From the NCBI RefSeq assembly GCF_001618885.1, contig NZ_CP015114.1:1674001-1738000 (forward strand): DNA of 64,000 nt. The letters are read 5' to 3'. This document shows, in pieces, positions 1 through 9,108 of the stretch; position 1 is the first letter of the stretch, and each line of letters opens with the position of its first letter. A program made the translations under genes and the position numbers. The notes below the pieces were generated by a model that saw only the letters and a program-made list of their open reading frames with translations, had not been told where the DNA came from and did no database searches. The DNA comes from Staphylococcus condimenti. GTDB lineage: Bacteria > Bacillota > Bacilli > Staphylococcales > Staphylococcaceae.

Positions 1-1
1 T

Positions 2-784
2 GCCATCGAAAACGAAGAATTAGATGGTTTATATGTTAATGGTAGTTCTGGAGAGAACTTTTTAATTAATACAGAACAGAAAAAACAAATTTTTAAAATT
101 GCTAAAGATGCAGTCGGAGACGATGTGAAAATGATTGCTCAAATCGGATCGCTCGATTTAAATGAAGCAATTGAGTTGGGTAAATATGCAACTGAATTAG
201 GCTATGATGCACTTTCAGCTGTGACACCGTTTTATTATCCATTGTCATTCGAGGAAATTAAACAATACTATTTCGATTTGATTGAAGCAACACAAAACAA
301 AATGATTATTTATTCAATTCCTGATTTGACAGGTGTAAATATCGATGTTGATCAATTTGGAGAACTCTTCAATCACGAAAAGATTATCGGTGTGAAATAT
401 ACTGCACCTAATTTCTTCTTATTAGAACGTCTGCGTAAAGCATATCCAGATAAGCTGATTTTCTCAGGTTTTGATGAAATGTTGATTCAAGCAGTCATTT
501 CAGGTGTAGACGGAGCTATTGGTTCTACTTATAACGTCAATGGGAAACGTGCACGCCAAATTTTTGAACTTGCACAACAAGGCAAAGTTGATGAAGCATA
601 TCAAGTTCAGCATGAAACAAATGATATTATTACTAAAGTTTTAGAATTAGGACTTTATCCAACATTAAAAGAAATCTTAAAATACCGTGGCATCGATAGT
701 GGATTACCGAAACGCCCATTCGCGCCATTCAACGAAGAGAACAGAGCAGCTTTAGATGAATTAGTAAATAAATACAATTTGTAA
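2..784 (+). CDS. nanA: N-acetylneuraminate lyase, 5' end cut by the window
   Basis: Class I aldolase that splits sialic acid into N-acetylmannosamine and pyruvate in the cytoplasm. The frame is open from base 2, so the true start lies upstream. Visible family motifs are YVNGSSGE (the GxxGE carboxylate-binding loop), YSIPDLTG with the catalytic tyrosine, GVKYTAPN with the Schiff-base lysine, and the GAIGSTYN strand. About 260 residues of a roughly 290-residue family are present. The sodium symporter begins 29 bases downstream, so the two are probably one sialic acid unit, as in the S. aureus nan locus. Identification is secure; the missing N-terminus is only the window edge. Confidence 0.95.
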   Translation, partial: AIENEELDGLYVNGSSGENFLINTEQKKQIFKIAKDAVGDDVKMIAQIGSLDLNEAIELGKYATELGYDALSAVTPFYYPLSFEEIKQYYFDLIEATQNKMIIYSIPDLTGVNIDVDQFGELFNHEKIIGVKYTAPNFFLLERLRKAYPDKLIFSGFDEMLIQAVISGVDGAIGSTYNVNGKRARQIFELAQQGKVDEAYQVQHETNDIITKVLELGLYPTLKEILKYRGIDSGLPKRPFAPFNEENRAALDELVNKYNL

Positions 785-813
785 AATAGAATATTGTTTA
801 AGGGGTGTTGTTT

Positions 814-2349
814 ATGCAACAGGTTGGTTTTGGCGCATGGAACTGGGTAGCGGTTATTTTGTATCTTGTAGTGATGCTTTTAGTCGGTGCTTATTTTACC
901 AAACGTGCGAGTCAAAGCACAGATAGTTTCTTCACAGCAAGCGGACGCCTTCCTTCATGGGCAATTGGTTTCTCAATTTATGCTACGACATTAAGTGCGA
1001 TTACGTTTATGTCGACACCAGAGAAAGCATTTTTGACAGATTGGTCTTATATTGCCGGAAACATCGCGATTGTGGCGATTATTCCATTACTTATCGCATT
1101 TTACGTGCCATTCTTTAAAAAATTAAAGGTGACATCAGCATATGAATACTTAGAAGCACGTTTTGGGCCAAGTGTACGTGTAATCGGATCATTATTATTT
1201 GTTATTTTCCACTTAGGCCGTATTGCCATTGTTATCTATTTACCGACATTAGCGATTACAGCGGTGTCTGATATCAATCCATATTTAGTAGCGAGTTTAG
1301 TGGGTATCTTATGTATCCTTTATACTTTCTTAGGCGGATTTGAAGGCGTAGTATGGAGTGACTTTATACAAGGTGTTATTTTATTAGGAGGCGCTTTGAT
1401 GATTATCATCATCGGAGCTATGGAAATCAAAGGTGGTTTTGGGACAATCACACATGATGCGATTGCGAATAAAAAATTACTGAGTGCAGATAACTGGAAG
1501 TTGAATTCTGCAGCTGCAGCACTTCCAATTATTTTCCTGGGAAATATTTTTAATAACTTACATCAATATACAGCCAGTCAAGATGTAGTACAACGTTACC
1601 AAGCATCAGACTCTATTGATGAAACTAAGAAATCACTATGGATTAATGGTTTGTTAGCTTTAATCTCAGCACCAATTTTCTACGGTATGGGTACAATGAT
1701 GTATTCATTCTACAAACATTCAGAATCACTTCCTGAAGGATTTAATACTTCTTCAGTTGTACCTTATTTCATTTTGACAGAAATGCCTCCGTTTGTAGGC
1801 GGATTGTTAATCGCAGCAATCTTTGCAGCAGCACAATCTACAATTTCTTCAAGTCTGAACTCGATTTCAGCTTGTATATCTGAAGATATTAAAGATCGTT
1901 TCTTCGGAAAAGGAAAAGATGCGAAGAGCGAAGTACGCTTTGCGAGAATTACAATTGTGATTGCAGGATTATTAAGTTATTGTATCGCAATTTACTTAAT
2001 TGCTGCTGATTCTAACAACTTATGGGATTTATTCTTACTTGTAACTGGATTATTCGGTGTACCTTTAGCGGGTATCTTTGCAGTTGGTATCTTTACGAAA
2101 CGCGCTAACACATTTGGCGTTATCGTCGGATTACTTACTGGTGTAGTTGTTGCATATCTGATGAAAGGTGTAGGCGGCGCAAACTCACCATTCTATGTAT
2201 CAATTATTTCATTCTTTATCGCTTTTATCTTCGGGTATGTAGTCAGCTTATTTGTGCCTTCAAAAAATGCCAAAGATATTACAGGTCTTACAATTTATGA
2301 TAAAGATAAACCATCATCGTATGTTTCTAAAGTAGCAACAAGAAAATAA
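814..2349 (+). CDS. nanT: Sodium:solute symporter (SSS family), probable sialic acid transporter
   Basis: Polytopic membrane protein of about 511 residues with roughly 13 hydrophobic segments. It begins with the SSS signature (GAYFTKRASQSTDSFFTASGRLPSWAIGFSIYAT in outline) and has a conserved SQDVVQRY motif near residue 250. The frame opens with a GTG at 805, but AAGGGG at 799-804 sits about 9 bases before the ATG at 814, which I take as the start. It lies directly behind nanA and ends at a strong terminator, so uptake of N-acetylneuraminate is the likely role. The substrate is inferred from context; the SSS family also moves sugars, proline and iodide. Confidence 0.85.
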   Translation: MQQVGFGAWNWVAVILYLVVMLLVGAYFTKRASQSTDSFFTASGRLPSWAIGFSIYATTLSAITFMSTPEKAFLTDWSYIAGNIAIVAIIPLLIAFYVPFFKKLKVTSAYEYLEARFGPSVRVIGSLLFVIFHLGRIAIVIYLPTLAITAVSDINPYLVASLVGILCILYTFLGGFEGVVWSDFIQGVILLGGALMIIIIGAMEIKGGFGTITHDAIANKKLLSADNWKLNSAAAALPIIFLGNIFNNLHQYTASQDVVQRYQASDSIDETKKSLWINGLLALISAPIFYGMGTMMYSFYKHSESLPEGFNTSSVVPYFILTEMPPFVGGLLIAAIFAAAQSTISSSLNSISACISEDIKDRFFGKGKDAKSEVRFARITIVIAGLLSYCIAIYLIAADSNNLWDLFLLVTGLFGVPLAGIFAVGIFTKRANTFGVIVGLLTGVVVAYLMKGVGGANSPFYVSIISFFIAFIFGYVVSLFVPSKNAKDITGLTIYDKDKPSSYVSKVATRK

Positions 2350-2357
2350 ACAATTTG

Positions 2358-2399
2358 AAAACCCGCATTTATGTTGAATAGGCATAAATGCGGGTTTTT
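2358..2399 (+). terminator. Intrinsic terminator after the nan genes
   Basis: Fifteen-base perfect stem (AAACCCGCATTTATG pairing with its complement at 2383-2397) followed by a T run. Confidence 0.92.
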
Positions 2400-2492
2400 G
2401 TATGTGAGTGAGCCTTATATTTACAATTTAAGGGTAATTAATACACAATGGTATATCTTTTTTGTTAAATTGGCGGAAAAGGTGGTGATAAG

Positions 2493-3872
2493 GTGAATAA
2501 ACTTGGATTTTGGTCAATTGTATTATTGACGATTAACTTAATAGTGGGGTCAGGTATTTTCTTATCGCCTGGTACGGTAGTAGGCATGGCAGGTAAATAT
2601 ACACCGCTTGTCTATTTGATTGCTGCATCATTTGCAGGCGTACTTGCACTCTCTTTTGCAGCTTCTGCGAAATATGTAAATAAGGGTGGCGCAGCATATG
2701 CCTATTCTACTGCTGCTTTTGGAGAAAACATAGGTTTTTATGTAGGTATTGCACAATTCATCGCAGGCAGTATTGCTTGGGGCGTTATGGCAACTGCTGT
2801 TGTGAAAACAATTTTAGTGATTTCAGGTGGACCTAGTAATGACCCTGTGTGGGTTACTGTCGGCATTTTGATTTTAATGATAATTGTATTTTGCATTAAT
2901 ATCTTTGGCACAAAATTATTTGAAATCGTGAATAACCTTTCAACAGCAGGTAAGTTAATTTCATTGGGAACAGTGATTATAGCTGGTTTGATTATAATTA
3001 TCTCAACAGGTAAATCACATTATTATGAAATTGATCACCTTGTTAATACATCTCATTTAGATTCTTCAGGTTTTGTGATGGCCATTATTGCAGCGTTTTA
3101 TGCTTTCACTGGTTTTGAGAATGTGGCGAATGGTTCACAAGATATGCAATCGCCTGAAAAGAATCTGCCTAAAGCAATTCCGTTAGCAATCTTGATTATC
3201 GGTACTACTTTTATAGGTTTGATTACGATTATTATGATGATTAACCCTGAAGCATTGTTGAGAACAAAACAAGTTGTATCGCTTGTTGCGATATTTAAAT
3301 CACCGATTCTCTATAACATTATTTTATATGGAGCATTAATTTCAATGTTCGGTATCAATATTGCGACATCATTCTCTATTCCGCGTATGTTGGAATCTGT
3401 GGCTGAAAAAGGACAACTGCCGACATGGTTTAAATATCGTAATAAGTATGGTTTTCCACTGAATGCATTTTTAGCTACTGCAGTAGTTGCTGTGCTATTA
3501 CCGATGTCATTTCGTTTCGATATGGATAGCATCATTGTACTCAGTGCGATTTCTAGATTTGTTCAGTTTCTTATTGTTCCTGCAGCATTAATTACGTTTT
3601 ACATGGGAAGAGCGCATGATGATGTATTGGATTCAGCGAAAAAGAATATTTTTACAGACATGTTTATGCCAAGCTTTGCATTATTCTTAACAGTCTTTAT
3701 GCTTTTTAGATTTGATTGGAAAAGCGAGTTTTCCGTGAAACATCATGGAGAACTAGTTTTGAATTATTCAGCAATCATTGCGATGGTGATTGGTTATATC
3801 GTATTACCTGCGGTATTGTTCTGGATTAATCATCGTAGAGATGCAAAGAAAAAAGTAGCAAAAGAGCACTGA
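2493..3872 (+). CDS. APC family amino acid permease, first of a tandem pair
   Basis: Inner-membrane amino acid permease of 459 residues with about 12 membrane segments. The N-terminal GSGIFLSPG helix-break motif and the FYAFTGFENVANGSQDMQSPEKNLP stretch (around residue 205) are typical of the APC superfamily. The start is GTG, chosen because AAGGTGG lies about 8 bases upstream. The next gene is a clear paralogue, similar along its full length. Substrate unknown. No T-rich terminator separates the two genes, although a small hairpin overlaps the stop codon, so some read-through is possible. Confidence 0.85.
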   Translation: MNKLGFWSIVLLTINLIVGSGIFLSPGTVVGMAGKYTPLVYLIAASFAGVLALSFAASAKYVNKGGAAYAYSTAAFGENIGFYVGIAQFIAGSIAWGVMATAVVKTILVISGGPSNDPVWVTVGILILMIIVFCINIFGTKLFEIVNNLSTAGKLISLGTVIIAGLIIIISTGKSHYYEIDHLVNTSHLDSSGFVMAIIAAFYAFTGFENVANGSQDMQSPEKNLPKAIPLAILIIGTTFIGLITIIMMINPEALLRTKQVVSLVAIFKSPILYNIILYGALISMFGINIATSFSIPRMLESVAEKGQLPTWFKYRNKYGFPLNAFLATAVVAVLLPMSFRFDMDSIIVLSAISRFVQFLIVPAALITFYMGRAHDDVLDSAKKNIFTDMFMPSFALFLTVFMLFRFDWKSEFSVKHHGELVLNYSAIIAMVIGYIVLPAVLFWINHRRDAKKKVAKEH

Positions 3873-4033
3873 TTATTTGAGTGCTGTATTGCTACTGAAA
3901 TATTTTCACCTTTAAAATTTTGAATATTCTAAAATTTATCGCAATACTTTTAATAAATATAACCGAATGTAAGTTTTAGTACCAATTTACTTTGAAATAA
4001 GCAGTGACAAACTTGGAGAAAGTATGTGATGTT

Positions 4034-5398
4034 ATGAAAAAGTTAGGGTTTTGGTCCATAGTTTTATTTGCGATTAATTCAATCATTGGTTCTGGGATAT
4101 TTTTATCTCCTGCTGCAGTAATTAAAATAGCAGGGAAGTATACACCGATTGTCTATGTAGCAGCAGCATTATTAGCAGCTGTTTTAGCGATAACTTTTGC
4201 TGCGGCTGCTAAATATGTAACTAAAAGTGGTGCTGCTTATGCATACGCTACAGCGGCATTTGGAAAAAATATCGGTTTCTATATCGGTATTACGAGGTTT
4301 GTAGCGGCGAGCATTGCTTGGGGTGTTATGGCTACTGCAGTAGTTAAAACGGTGATTACTATTTTTGGCGGAGATAACACTGAATTTTGGATGATTACAT
4401 TAGGATTATTGTTATTAATGCTTATATTGCTCATCATTAATATGTCCGGCAACAAAATTTTTACAATTATCAATAACCTTTCTACAATTGGGAAATTGTT
4501 GGCGTTAGTGACAACGATTGTAGCTGGAGCTATTGTGGTTATTATGACAGGTGAAAATCGCTTTAATGAGATTAATAGTATTGTAGATACTTCAAATATT
4601 AATGGTTCTACTTTGGTTATGGCTGTCATCGCTGCTTTCTATGCTTTTACTGGCTTTGAAAGTGTTGCGAATGCCTCAGAAGACATGAAAAAACCTGAAA
4701 GGAATTTACCAAGAGCGATTCCGTTAGCTATCTTAGTCATTGGGGTTGTGTATATAGGGATTATAGTAGTAACGATGATGGTAAATCCGGGAGCACTTAT
4801 TAAAACAAAAGAAGTTGTATCATTAGTAGCAGTGTTTGATTCACCAATTATTTATAACATTATTTTGTATGGTGCTTTAGTTTCAATGTTCGGTATTAAT
4901 GTGGCGGCTTCATTTGGGACGCCAAGGATTTTAGAGGCGATCGCGAATGAAAATCAGGTGCCGCATTGGTTTAAACAGCGTACGAAACAAGGTTTTCCAT
5001 TCATTGCATTTCTTACTACTTTTATCGTAGCTGCAGTTTTACCGATGGCGTTCCAATATGATATGACAAGTATCATCATTTTAAGTTCTATTTCTAGGTT
5101 TATTCAGTTTTTAGTTGTACCGATAGGCGTATTGATGTTTTATTTTGGAAAAGAAAGAGGTCATGTATTAGAAAATGTGCATAAAAATGTTGTGACAGAT
5201 GTTATTTTACCAGCGATTTCATTGCTTTTAACAGTATTGTTATTAGTCATGTTTGATTGGAAAGGTCAGTTCTCTATTAAAACGGATCATGGTACTATGT
5301 TGAATTATTATGCTATTACAGCTATGGTAATTGGGTACGCTATATTACCAGCGGTGTTATTCTGGGTAAATAAGAAAAGAGAGACAGAAATAAATTAA
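4034..5398 (+). CDS. APC family amino acid permease, second of a tandem pair
   Basis: A 454-residue permease that repeats the previous protein almost segment for segment: KKLGFWSIVLFAIN, GSGIFLSPAAV, the GAAYAYATAAFG loop, FYAFTGFESVANASEDM, and the same C-terminal GYAILPAVLFWVN. The frame begins at a GTG at 4004, but the ATG at 4034 aligns with the paralogue's start and has GGAGAAAG at 4015-4022 in front of it. The pair most likely arose by local gene duplication and may have split substrate ranges. A methyltransferase gene follows after about 50 bases. Confidence 0.85.
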   Translation: MKKLGFWSIVLFAINSIIGSGIFLSPAAVIKIAGKYTPIVYVAAALLAAVLAITFAAAAKYVTKSGAAYAYATAAFGKNIGFYIGITRFVAASIAWGVMATAVVKTVITIFGGDNTEFWMITLGLLLLMLILLIINMSGNKIFTIINNLSTIGKLLALVTTIVAGAIVVIMTGENRFNEINSIVDTSNINGSTLVMAVIAAFYAFTGFESVANASEDMKKPERNLPRAIPLAILVIGVVYIGIIVVTMMVNPGALIKTKEVVSLVAVFDSPIIYNIILYGALVSMFGINVAASFGTPRILEAIANENQVPHWFKQRTKQGFPFIAFLTTFIVAAVLPMAFQYDMTSIIILSSISRFIQFLVVPIGVLMFYFGKERGHVLENVHKNVVTDVILPAISLLLTVLLLVMFDWKGQFSIKTDHGTMLNYYAITAMVIGYAILPAVLFWVNKKRETEIN

Positions 5399-5450
5399 AT
5401 ACTGAGCTTTGATATACTAGGATATGAAAGTCACAATGCAAAGGGAGTTT

Positions 5451-6191
5451 ATGATGACGAATAACCGTAATGATTTCACACTAAGACTATTAGAAGATGC
5501 GAATATTCATCCAGGCATGCACGTATTAGATGTAGGCTGCGGACCGGGTGAGGTTACTGGATTAATAGCAGCGCTCGTCGGTGATTCTGGAAAAGTTACT
5601 GGTATCGATACAAATACACAACTGTTGAATCTTGCAAAACAAAATCATAATGGAGAGAATATTGAATACAGAGAAGCGGATATTTATGACTTGCCTGAAG
5701 ATTTAGGAACGTTCGATGCTATAGTAGGGCGCCGTGTACTTATGTATTTGCCAGAACCAATGCAGGCTTTGGAAAATCTGAAACCATTTCTTAAGACGGA
5801 CGGGATGCTTATTTTTCAAGAAAGCGATGCAATTAATGGTGGTACAGGCGGAGATAGTTTGCCTAGGCATCAACAAGCAATCCAGTGGATTTGGCAGACA
5901 GTTGGGTTAGAAGGCGGAGACATTCATATCGGGGAAAAACTCTACGATATGTATATCCAACTTGGTAATGAAAACCCGCATGTGATGGCAGAAGTAGTGA
6001 TGCAGACGTCTAAAGATAACGATCTTGCATGGCTTGTAGAAGTGATGTTGCCGAGAATGCAATCACATCAAGTGTTAAGCAACGATTTTTCACTAGATGC
6101 ATTTAAAAAAGAGTTGCAAGTAGAAGCAGATACAACTAACACAGCATTTATTCGTGATACAGCCTTTGGTATCTGGGGACAGTTTAATTAA
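5451..6191 (+). CDS. Class I SAM-dependent methyltransferase
   Basis: Cytoplasmic methyltransferase of about 246 residues. Motif I is VLDVGCGPGEVTG, followed by VTGIDTNTQLLNLA and the acidic EADIYDLPED segment, so the Rossmann SAM-binding half is complete. The C-terminal half gives no substrate clue. The frame extends up to an ATG at 5424, but AAAGGGAG at 5440-5446 points to the ATG pair at 5451/5454. It lies 52 bases behind a permease and may be cotranscribed with it. It resembles the UbiE/BioC-like methyltransferases that are usually left without a named function. Confidence 0.82.
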   Translation: MMTNNRNDFTLRLLEDANIHPGMHVLDVGCGPGEVTGLIAALVGDSGKVTGIDTNTQLLNLAKQNHNGENIEYREADIYDLPEDLGTFDAIVGRRVLMYLPEPMQALENLKPFLKTDGMLIFQESDAINGGTGGDSLPRHQQAIQWIWQTVGLEGGDIHIGEKLYDMYIQLGNENPHVMAEVVMQTSKDNDLAWLVEVMLPRMQSHQVLSNDFSLDAFKKELQVEADTTNTAFIRDTAFGIWGQFN

Positions 6192-6195
6192 TAAG

Positions 6196-6234
6196 AAACG
6201 CTATGAGAGTTGTAATGCTTTCATAGCGTTTTTT
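6196..6234 (+). terminator. Intrinsic terminator after the methyltransferase
   Basis: Stem AAACGCTATGA / TCATAGCGTTT with a 14-base loop and a T run. Confidence 0.88.
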
Positions 6235-6393
6235 GAGGTTGAATGTCTTATTAATCATTTTCCAATCTTTTAATTATATTTTGAGATAAATATAAACAGT
6301 TTTGCTCATTTTTGTTTATCTATAGGGTAAGATAGGTAATTATTTATAATAATAAACCTATTTATTTGATAGATTTAATAGAATATTGCGTAA

Positions 6394-6410
6394 TGGACAT
6401 TAATTGTCCA
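6394..6410. promoter_or_regulatory. Candidate operator of the WYL regulator (autoregulatory copy)
   Basis: Inverted repeat TGGACA-N5-TGTCCA about 40 bases before the WYL gene. A nearly identical repeat lies in front of the next gene at 7404-7420, each exactly 10 bases ahead of a -10-like hexamer (TATATT at 6421 here). Function inferred from the repetition and position. Confidence 0.55.
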
Positions 6411-6447
6411 CTCTTAACTGTATATTGAACTGTAGGAGATGGTAAAC

Positions 6448-7308
6448 ATGGATAAATCAACAAGAGTTTTGAATATCTTCACACGTTTGCTAAATGGAGA
6501 AACTGTTAGAAAATCAGATCTTTCTGATTTTGGAAATGTGAGTACGAAGTCTATTCAAAGAGATGTTAGAACAATTAATGATTTTTTCTATGAAAGTGAA
6601 CATTGGAATAATAGAAATACTGAAATCGTATATAAAAAGAATGGTTATGAATTAATCACAAGTTTTAACAGTTTAAGTGGGCTAGCTTTGCTAGGGCTTA
6701 TGGTTAAAATTAAAAGTTTAACACCTATTTTGCATGTAGATGTATATAACTTATTCAGAAGAGAAATACAGAATTTGCGCATCGAAGATAGAAAAGTTTT
6801 AAGTGAAATGTTAAACCACTTTAAAAAGCGTGATGAATCATTTCCAGGTGAAATATTAATGCTGATTGAAAAAGCAATTAGTCAAAAAAGTTTGGTCTGG
6901 ATGAAAATCAAAGGACGTAATATTGAAGTAAAACCATTATCAACGATGTATATGCATTATGATTATTGGTTTACATATGAATATGAAAAAACAGTTTATA
7001 CAGAACGTGTAAGACATATTGAAAATTTTAAAGTTTCAAATCATACCTTTGATGAAGTAAAAAGTAAAGAACTTGTTACAGTTGAAATTGATAAGTCTAA
7101 ATGGGAGTTATTCCGTCAACAATATACAATAGTGGAAATATTAGAAAATACAAATGACGGAAAAATTATAGTAAAAGTTGCTTGTACAGAATTAGATGCT
7201 TACTACATCGCATATCAAATGGCACCATTAGCTCGTATTTTAGGACCTCAAAAGTATATAGATAGTTTTATTGAACGTATTAATCAAATTAAAAGTTGCT
7301 ATGAGTAA
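6448..7308 (+). CDS. WYL-domain helix-turn-helix transcriptional regulator
   Basis: A 286-residue DeoR/YafY-like regulator. An N-terminal winged helix (MDKSTRVLNIFTRLLNGETVRKSDLSDFGNVSTKSIQRDVRTINDFF in outline) is followed by a WYL-type domain (RNIEVKPLSTMYMHYDYWFTYEYE, residues about 150-185) and a C-terminal WCX-like end. The frame begins at an ATG at 6439, but AGGAG at 6434-6438 fits the ATG at 6448. WYL domains usually sense a ligand such as a nucleotide or oligonucleotide. The same palindrome in front of this gene and the following TM2 gene suggests it controls itself and its neighbour. Confidence 0.8.
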   Translation: MDKSTRVLNIFTRLLNGETVRKSDLSDFGNVSTKSIQRDVRTINDFFYESEHWNNRNTEIVYKKNGYELITSFNSLSGLALLGLMVKIKSLTPILHVDVYNLFRREIQNLRIEDRKVLSEMLNHFKKRDESFPGEILMLIEKAISQKSLVWMKIKGRNIEVKPLSTMYMHYDYWFTYEYEKTVYTERVRHIENFKVSNHTFDEVKSKELVTVEIDKSKWELFRQQYTIVEILENTNDGKIIVKVACTELDAYYIAYQMAPLARILGPQKYIDSFIERINQIKSCYE

Positions 7309-7402
7309 ATTAAAAAATAGATAAGTAAACTGTAAACAAGAATAACCATTAAATAAAAGAATTTAAAAATGATAATTTTGAAAAGTTAAAAAGTTTTCGT
7401 TT

Positions 7403-7421
7403 GTGGACAATAGTTGACCAC
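7403..7421. promoter_or_regulatory. Candidate operator of the WYL regulator upstream of the TM2 gene
   Basis: Imperfect palindrome GTGGACA-N5-TGACCAC, with a TATAAT hexamer at 7431-7436, 10 bases after the TGACCA half-site. The layout equals that at 6394-6426. No good -35 is present, so the site either replaces or covers it. Confidence 0.55.
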
Positions 7422-7493
7422 TTATATATGTATAATAAGATATGTTAATTTTTTATTAGAATTGATTGAAATATACAGAAAGGTGGAAAATTG

Positions 7494-7796
7494 ATGGATA
7501 TTCAAGCGAAGAGCTTTATTGAATCACAAGTGGCAAACAAAGCGAAGCAACCTACAATCGCTTATGTATTATGGTTCTTCTTAGGAGGATTAGGAGGACA
7601 CCGTTTTTATTTCGGTAAAACAGGGTCAGCCTTTGGGTTGATGGCTTTAACATTGTTAACTGCTTGGTTCACATTTGGCATCCCAACAATTATTTGGGTG
7701 ATTGTTGATGCATTTTTAATTCCAGGTTGGGTTGAACAAGATAGAACAAGAGTAAGAAGAGAAGCAGAGACTGAAGTACAATTGATGCAGGGGTAA
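7494..7796 (+). CDS. TM2 domain-containing membrane protein
   Basis: A small membrane protein of 100 residues. A short hydrophilic N-terminus leads into the TM2 domain: AYVLWFFLGGLGGHRFYFGKTGSAFGLMALTLL, then a second hydrophobic helix ending in IIWVIVDAFLIPGWV. The charged C-terminal tail (EQDRTRVRREAETEVQ) should be cytoplasmic. A TTG precedes it at 7491, but AAAGGTGG at 7479-7485 sits 8 bases from the ATG at 7494. The molecular function of bacterial TM2 proteins is not known. It is probably in the regulon of the WYL protein upstream. Confidence 0.85.
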   Translation: MDIQAKSFIESQVANKAKQPTIAYVLWFFLGGLGGHRFYFGKTGSAFGLMALTLLTAWFTFGIPTIIWVIVDAFLIPGWVEQDRTRVRREAETEVQLMQG

Positions 7797-7858
7797 TGTT
7801 TCAATACCTATGTACAATTTGGCTACATAAATGCAATGGAAAATATGAATTGTAAACC

Positions 7859-7895
7859 AAATCCCCTTACTAATAATATAGTGAGGGGATTTTTA
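7859..7895 (+). terminator. Intrinsic terminator after the TM2 gene
   Basis: AATCCCCTTACTA / TAGTGAGGGGATT stem with a T run. Confidence 0.9.
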
Positions 7896-7939
7896 ATTTT
7901 AGATAGACTATTTTGAAGAATGCTTTCGAACATAAAAAA

Positions 7940-8290
7940 TTAAGTTGTTTTTTTAGTGTGAGATAATTTTTCTTCAATCGCAGATATACGTAAATCAACG
8001 ATCTCTCTTTCAGCTTTCAGCACTGTAAGATGTGCTTCTAGAATATCTGAAATCTGAGTTTCGTCTTCAGAGAGCTTATCAACATTTTGTTTGATTTGTT
8101 TCAAAGACATATTTAATAAACTAAAACATTGTATTAAACCGATCATCTCTATATCTTTATGGGAATAGACACGTTGATTATGTACATTTCTCTCTATATT
8201 CATTAATAAACCGTGTTTTTCATAATAGCGCAATTTACTTTTTGAGATGTCTTTCATATCAGATACTTCTTGAATTGTATATTTTTCCAA
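7940..8290 (-). CDS. MerR family transcriptional regulator
   Basis: A 116-residue regulator. The N-terminal MerR helix-turn-helix reads YTIQEVSDMKDISKSKLRYYEKHGLL with the RxYSHKDIEMIGLI wing, and a C-terminal coiled coil (about residues 80-112) would form the dimer. The longest frame begins at a GTG at 8299, but AAGGGA lies about 10 bases before a TTG at 8290, which gives the usual MerR N-terminus MEKYTIQEVS. The effector domain is short with no cysteine, so metal sensing is unlikely. It is divergent from a nitroreductase gene, its likely target. Confidence 0.85.
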   Translation of the reverse strand: MEKYTIQEVSDMKDISKSKLRYYEKHGLLMNIERNVHNQRVYSHKDIEMIGLIQCFSLLNMSLKQIKQNVDKLSEDETQISDILEAHLTVLKAEREIVDLRISAIEEKLSHTKKTT

Positions 8291-8304
8291 ACATATCACT
8301 TCCC

Positions 8305-8320
8305 TTAAACTTTGGTTTAA
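8305..8320. promoter_or_regulatory. MerR-type operator between the regulator and nitroreductase
   Basis: Inverted repeat TTAAAC-TTTG-GTTTAA in the 71-base divergent intergenic region, just upstream of AT-rich -10-like sequence for the nitroreductase. Position and symmetry are typical of MerR-controlled promoters. Confidence 0.6.
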
Positions 8321-8361
8321 CCTATATTCTATTATATAGAAAATGCTTATGAGGTGAAAGA

Positions 8362-8982
8362 ATGGAAAACTTTACTGATATTTTGAACAGTAGAAAATCT
8401 GTAAAAGGGTTTGACCCTGATTACAAAATTCCAAAAGAAGAAATGGATGAAATCTTAGCGAAAGCAGCTCAAGCGCCTTCTTCCGTGAACATGCAGCCAT
8501 GGAGAATTGCGGTAGTTGAAAGTGATGAAGCAAAAGATACGTTAAGACCACTTATCCAATTTAATACAAATCAAAATGATACATCTTCGGCGATGCTTGT
8601 TATTTTCGGTGATTTGCAATGTTATGAAAATGCAGACTTCATTTATGAAAGTGTTGTTGAACAAGGCATGATGCCTGAAGAAGTTAAAAATCAAATTTTA
8701 CCTTTGGCAAAAGATGGATATAAAAGTCTGTCACGTGAACAAATGAGCGATATTGTAAAAATCGACAGCAGTTTAATGGCAATGCAGTTGATGTTGGTAG
8801 CGAAACAATATGGTTATGATACGAATCCGATTGGCGGATTTGAAGCGGATAAAATTGGTGATGCTTTAGGCTATCCATTAGACCGTTATGTTCCTGTAAT
8901 GATTGTGGCTATCGGTAAAAAAGCGAAAGAACCGCGCGATTCATTTAGAATGCCTACTGAAAAATTTGTAGAGTATCAATAA
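8362..8982 (+). CDS. Nitroreductase family FMN-dependent oxidoreductase
   Basis: A 206-residue flavoenzyme of the nitroreductase fold. The N-terminal RKSVKGFDPDYKIPKEEMDEIL and APSSVNMQPWRIAVV segments are the FMN-phosphate and substrate-channel motifs. The C-terminal NPIGGFEADKIGDALGYPLDRYVPVMIVAIGKK is the usual closing motif. It probably reduces nitro compounds or quinones with NAD(P)H. The start ATG follows an AGGTGA. Divergence from a MerR gene suggests induction by a small molecule, possibly an electrophile. Confidence 0.9.
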   Translation: MENFTDILNSRKSVKGFDPDYKIPKEEMDEILAKAAQAPSSVNMQPWRIAVVESDEAKDTLRPLIQFNTNQNDTSSAMLVIFGDLQCYENADFIYESVVEQGMMPEEVKNQILPLAKDGYKSLSREQMSDIVKIDSSLMAMQLMLVAKQYGYDTNPIGGFEADKIGDALGYPLDRYVPVMIVAIGKKAKEPRDSFRMPTEKFVEYQ

Positions 8983-9010
8983 AATATAATAATAATTGGA
9001 ATAGAAATGA

Positions 9011-9042
9011 AGTTGTCAGTAGATACACTGGCAGCTTTTTTG
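9011..9042 (+). terminator. Intrinsic terminator after the nitroreductase
   Basis: AGTTGTCAGT / ACTGGCAGCT stem (with G-U pairs) and a T6 run. Confidence 0.8.
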
Positions 9043-9060
9043 TTATATTTTTTCTTCTAT

Positions 9061-9104
9061 AAAAAAGAAGCGGATCAACCTCTGGTCGATCCTGTGCTTC
9101 TTAT
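9061..9104 (-). terminator. Minus-strand terminator of the small HTH gene
   Basis: Nested stem (GAAGC/GCTTC around GGATC/GATCC) with an A6 run at its left edge, which is a U tail on the minus strand. Confidence 0.8.
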
Positions 9105-9108
9105 CATG

